Source: Sinohyriopsis cumingii (Eukaryota > Mollusca > Bivalvia > Unionida > Unionidae). From it: a DNA stretch of 64,000 bases. Location of the stretch: assembly GCA_028554795.2 (NCBI GenBank), contig CM068825.1:90888951-90952950 (forward strand), read 5' to 3'. This document shows, in pieces, positions 59,522 to 64,000 of the stretch. Below the pieces are notes generated by a model that searched no databases, was not told the origin of the DNA, and was given only the letters and a program-made list of their open reading frames with translations. A program made the position numbers and the translations under genes. How positions within the stretch are numbered: the first letter of the stretch is position 1; each line of letters starts with the position of its first letter.

Positions 59522-60086
59522 ATTTGTTCATTTATGTAGTTTTGTATGTATGTTGAACTTAAATCTAAACTGAAAATCCAAATCCTGGTAAGACTGACAT
59601 ATTCCTACATAAACAAAAGTACTCTTCAACGAGACCTTTTTGCAATTACATTGTGACTGAATTGTACAACATCTTTGGGGTTTTTTTTAATGCTTATGCT
59701 CTAACCAATGATAACTTCAATTTATGCACAATAATAAAAGATTTCAAATGATGAACAAAATCTCAGAGAATAAAGTTTTGACATGTTTTGTTAATGCTGG
59801 TCTCATTTATCTGCTTTCCTAGATCATATATACAGGATCACTTTCTTGGCAATAAGAAGACCTAGTCATTTATAAAACCAGCGTCTCTCTGCCCCTGGGC
59901 ACTAGACTCTAAATCATAACTTAGAAACTGGTCACAGCCCACCCTGATAGTACATGCACTTACTTGGCTTTAAAAACGAGAGTTAATCTGCGTGGTCAGC
60001 ATAGATTCCTGCAGCTGTCCTTAACCCCATGGGACCCTGTGCCTGGAGTCTTAACATGAAAAATCACTGGGATCTCCACCCAAGGA

Positions 60087-60150
60087 AGCTGCGGTGGTTC
60101 AGTGATTAAGGCACTGGACTCGTGACCAGAAGGTTGCAGGATTGATTGAA
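60087..60150 (+). repeat. tRNA-like head fragment
   Basis: GCGGTGGTTCAGTGATTAAG, GGACTCGTGACCAGAAGG and GGATTGATTGA look like a tRNA A box, anticodon arm and decayed B box. It is not an intact tRNA gene. Confidence 0.45.
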
Positions 60151-60579
60151 ATGTGAGTTATCACTGTATTTGCCACTAACAATTACAGTTGTCCAAATTA
60201 CAAAAGTTTGTGTCAATAGAGCCTGATATGGTTTGAAATCTATATGGGATGATGAGGTTATATAATTTTCACTGCAAATGTGATTGTGCCAAGTAAAACC
60301 TTTCAGAAACTGAAAGTAAGGTGTGAGTCTGCTGGCTATAATAGACCAGTGCCAGTGATTGTGAAGAATGCAATGACCAGCCATTGCTAATTCAATGAAA
60401 CTGTTTGCATATCGTTTAAGATGGTAAACTGCCAAATGATAGATATTTCAGCTCAACCCTTCTAAGGTACATTAGTTGGAAAACAAGAAACCCAAATTGC
60501 CACAAGACTGCTCATCTGCCAGACATATACTTATCAGGCAAATTCAAGAGCAGCTGACCAACAAAATTCTGACAGCAGG

Positions 60580-62160
60580 ATGGTTTCTGCAGAATTTTTT
60601 TCTAGTGCTCCACATTTAATGGTATTAAATCATTCAAGATTGAAAGGACTTTATGCAAATGATGGTCAATTTCTATTGAGCAATTTTGTCCCGGAGTTGA
60701 TTAATAAATGTTTCCCTGTTTTGAGTAACCTGGCAATATTTGATGGTAGATTGGCAGCATTTGCACAAATTTCAAAGCCCTAACTTGCCATAAAGCTTCC
60801 TGTCAAAATTGATCAAATTCTCCTCTGTACTTTTTGGGAAGTGATAACTATAAGATTTGTACTTTTAGTAATGGGATCCAAAGATGATGGCAGGTTGACC
60901 TCATTTGTACAAATCTCAATGCTATTGATTTGGTTAAATTCTTTGGAGCAGTGTTTCTGTTTTCTAGTAATGGCCACAATATTAGATTGTGGAACAGCAA
61001 CACATGGATAAATCTGAAAATACTTCTTTATACCAAGATGCTTTCTATTAAAATTTTATTGACATTTAAAGTTTGTTTCTTTTAAATGAAGTCCTTGATG
61101 CCAGGATCCTTTCTACTCAATATAGATGAAATTGGTCGAGCAGATTTTAAATAGTTTAAAGGATTTAGTTTTGGCAGCCATAGTTAATGGTGGTTCATTT
61201 GTATCAGTCTAAAACCCTTTATTGTCAAGATGCTTTTTGTTAAATTTGGTCAAACTCTCATAAGCACTTTTTAAGAAGAAATCATTTCAGTATTTCTTAT
61301 TTTTAGTAGTGGCAGCCTTATTTAATGGCAGATCAGTTTCATCTATAAATTTAAACCATCATTTTGTATCCCTTTGAAAACTCGTGGTGCCTTGATGCTT
61401 TCTGTCAATTTTGGTCAAATTCTGTTGAGCAATTTGGGACAAGATATCACTTCTAAGGTTTTCCAGTTTTTAATACTGATAGACATATTTTACAATGGAT
61501 TAGCATCATTTGCTTTAAAATGAAAGCCCATCATGCCAGGATGATTTCTGTTATTTAAAGTCAGATTCTGCTGAAGTTCTGAGAAGCTAGTTTTTTCTAT
61601 TTTTAGTAATGGCAGTCATATTTAAAGGCAAAGAGGCACCATTTGTACAAACATAAAATCCCTTTATGCCAAAATACTGTTAAATTTAGTCAAAAATTTG
61701 TGTGACCATAACTGAAGGTAGATCAGCATCATTGTATAAACTCAAGCGAAACAGACACCAGGATGCTGCCTGTCAAATTTGGTTGCATTGATGAGAAGTT
61801 TTGGAGATGCAGTTTTAGTGTTGATGGATGAAGCATGATGCAAGATGAAAGAAGGACTATTCTGTAAGTTTACCTGAGGTTATGGCCAGGTAAGCTAGCA
61901 AGAGACCCAGGTGAACCCAATCATCTGTCTGACATCTGCCTAACAGCCAAATGCAAGAGCAGTTGGTGAAAACAACTCTTGATCAGTATAATACTTCCTG
62001 TTGAAATTTCATAAATGCTGTTGACTATGTATTATGAAAACAATATTCAAAGGTTTCTAAAATTTTTGGATCTTCATCCAAATGTGATGGAATATCAGCA
62101 TCATCTGTTCAAGAATGAAAGACCTCCGTGCCAGGACATTTTCTGTCAGAGTGGGTCTAA
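60580..62160. repeat. Diverged tandem array, ~140-180-bp unit (family T5)
   Basis: Words CCAGGATGCTTTCTGTCAA, TTTGGTCAAATTCTGTTGAG, TTTTTAGTAATGGCAGCCAT and CAGCATCATTTGTACAAA recur near 60795, 61040, 61220, 61395, 61540, 61670 and 61765. Strong decay; short open frames here are not genes. Confidence 0.65.
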
Positions 62161-64000
62161 TTCTGTTACTTTACATCCCGCTACTTAAAAAAAACAACAT
62201 GTATCCCAGTTGGCGAGGTCCCTCAAATCCCCTGCCTGTTTTGGCAACTCACCCTCCAACTTTAAATCTAATGGAAGGCTCCACGTTATATACATCTGTA
62301 TTTTGTACTTAACCTTGTCCTAACTCAATTTCAAAATGAACCTCACCTCACCAAGGATATTTATTTTGCAAACAAGAAAATACATAGCTAATATTTCTGT
62401 AAGTGTGAATTCAATATTCAGATCATTATTAAAGGTAAACATGTTTACATGAATCTAAGTCTAGGACATTAAGTTTTTCACTTGCAATTCCTAAACTTGT
62501 TGACAACTCTGAATGTTTAAAAGAAAACCGACCAACATTCTGGTTCTATTTTTGTGTCTTAGCTTATATAATGTTGTTGAAAAATTACCCATTCTTGCCT
62601 TAACATCTGAAACAGAATCAGTTTTATTGAGTTCAGTTTTTAATTTGGTTGTATTTATTCAAATTATTATTCACTGGAATTACATAGTACTCAACAATAT
62701 TCTTCGTCTAAAACATTAATTTGGAATTATAGTGAATACACGGCATTTTTTATTATATTTGTTGTGAAAATAAAAAAAAACTGTTAGCACATCACCTTTA
62801 AATCTAGCAGCAAGACATTGGCACATTATCACATATGAGACTACAGACACATCAACAAATTCAATCCTGGAACTTTTTTGGAATACCACTGGAATTCAAT
62901 TGGAACTTCATCCATTTAAACTTGTGATAGAATGTTTAGGACTATTTGGGATTTAGTTAATAAACCTGAAAGTTCTTAAATTTTTACTCTGTATTCAAGA
63001 AAATTAAATTATTTGCTGAATTTGACAAAACGTGTTGGTTCTAGCTCTTTTCTGTTACTTAGTTTAAGACAATAGGGTCATAACAGTATTTAAAAAAGTG
63101 ACATCTTGTGTGGCTTGGGCAATACAGTAAACTCTTGCTTTGCATGCATTTGACTGACCCTTGGCTAATATTACATTTACACAAGATATTAACACCAAGC
63201 TGAAATATACACCCCCAGATGTATGTCATATGCATATATACACAAATGCACAATATTATTTCCCTAGCTAGAACAGCCACCTTTTGTGTTCAAAACTTGA
63301 TGAAAGGATTCAAGTCACACTAATTCAACATTTGCAGTAAAGCTTCTTAGGAATGCAATATACACATAAATAAGGGATTTAGTGTACATTAAACAGGATA
63401 AATGGAATAAACTTAAATTAAGAGATATTGATTTTCCCTTTCCTTTTAAATGATCATAAGCAAATAATAATATCCATCTAGATGCATGTAATCTGAAGTT
63501 TTCATCATTTCTCAATTTAGAATTGATTCCAAATGCTTTAAATAATGAGAAAACATTTAAGCAAAATTGCGTTTTATCAGCATTTTCTACTGAAATAATG
63601 TATTGTATAAGTACCACAATGAATCTCTCAAACTACATACCCATGGAGGCAACTACTCTGAGCCAAACCATTTACTCTATGGATATGACCCTTTACAAAG
63701 CATGACTGACTGTTTCAAGGCTAAAAAAATTTGGGTTTATTTCAATTTTCAAAGACTTTTAAAGACCTCAGGGTAATCTGCTCGATTTTCCCAAACTTTC
63801 AAGGCCTTGAAAATGCTACCTCACTTTTCCCAAACTCTCAAAGACCTTCAAAGACCATATGAACCCTGGAGCTATTCTAAGTAGAAAAGACCAGACATGC
63901 CATCCCTCGAAGCCAAATATACTTTCTGTATGAGAAGTGTTGTTAATGGGTCCAAATGCTGCAGTTACAATATGACAACAGTGATGGTCCATCTAATAAT

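Larger units (their letters stand above)
57982..64000 (-). other. BIRC6 intron upstream of exon 1 of window
   Basis: At least 6 kb without another BIRC6 exon. It contains the piggyBac-like element (58033-59029), SINE-1 copy 8 (59190-59521), a tRNA-like head (60087-60150), a diverged array (60580-62160) and, at 63720-63870, a run of CTTTCAAGGCCTTGAAAA-type words seen also near 20500. 62200-63700 shows nothing to me. Confidence 0.65.

Noticed and set aside
60087-60150. Functional tRNA gene
   Set aside because: The B box is decayed and no acceptor stem pairs; better read as a SINE head.
62190-62300. GC-richer patch that looked like an exon
   Set aside because: No splice-site pair in phase and no similarity to BIRC6 or another protein I know.
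1-64000. Bacterial-type features (operons, ribosome-binding sites, CRISPR, riboswitches)
   Set aside because: The spliced metazoan gene and SINEs show eukaryotic nuclear DNA; no direct-repeat/spacer array was seen.

Overview
This is a stretch of an animal nuclear genome, AT-rich and intron-dense, and it holds one recognisable gene. The minus strand carries 17 consecutive internal exons of BIRC6 (BRUCE/Apollon), the giant inhibitor-of-apoptosis ubiquitin ligase. Together they make 5,489 coding bases (1,829 codons plus 2 bases) between 57981 and 124. Every exon pair joins in a consistent reading phase at GT-AG introns, and the protein can be followed along vertebrate BIRC6 as I remember it: from the last propeller strand after the BIR domain, through the propeller-closing region, two jelly-roll regions and the start of the helical stalk. 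The start codon, BIR domain and C-terminal ubiquitin-conjugating domain lie outside the window. Transcription runs from high to low coordinates.

The mix of tRNA-derived SINEs, degenerate intronic tandem arrays, pogo-like, TTAA-type and DIRS-like elements and multi-kilobase introns suggests a lophotrochozoan, most likely a mollusc. This is inference; no species is claimed.

Layout from right to left (5' to 3' of the gene): 64000-57982, an intron with a deleted piggyBac-like element and a diverged tandem array; 57981-45570, exons 1-5 with a three-unit tandem tRNA-like repeat touching exon 1, and four SINEs; 45569-38292, a 7.3-kb intron with a DIRS-like reverse transcriptase fragment split by a SINE; 38291-29219, exons 6-8 with a TTAA MITE, a hAT-like C-terminal fragment and a pogo-like element inside a tandem array; 29218-15593, exons 9-14 with more SINEs and a polyglutamine tract in exon 13; 15592-3740, exon 15 and a 9-kb intron with a 2.6-kb TA-flanked element; 3739-124, exons 16 and 17 around a complex repeat.

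The most unusual structure is at exon 16. Its last ~35 bases and its splice donor are one unit of a minisatellite that continues into the intron. A TTAA-type MITE has landed in the minisatellite, and 433 bp covering part of the MITE, the minisatellite, the exon end and the donor has then been duplicated in tandem. The result is a series of donor-like sequences downstream of the real donor.
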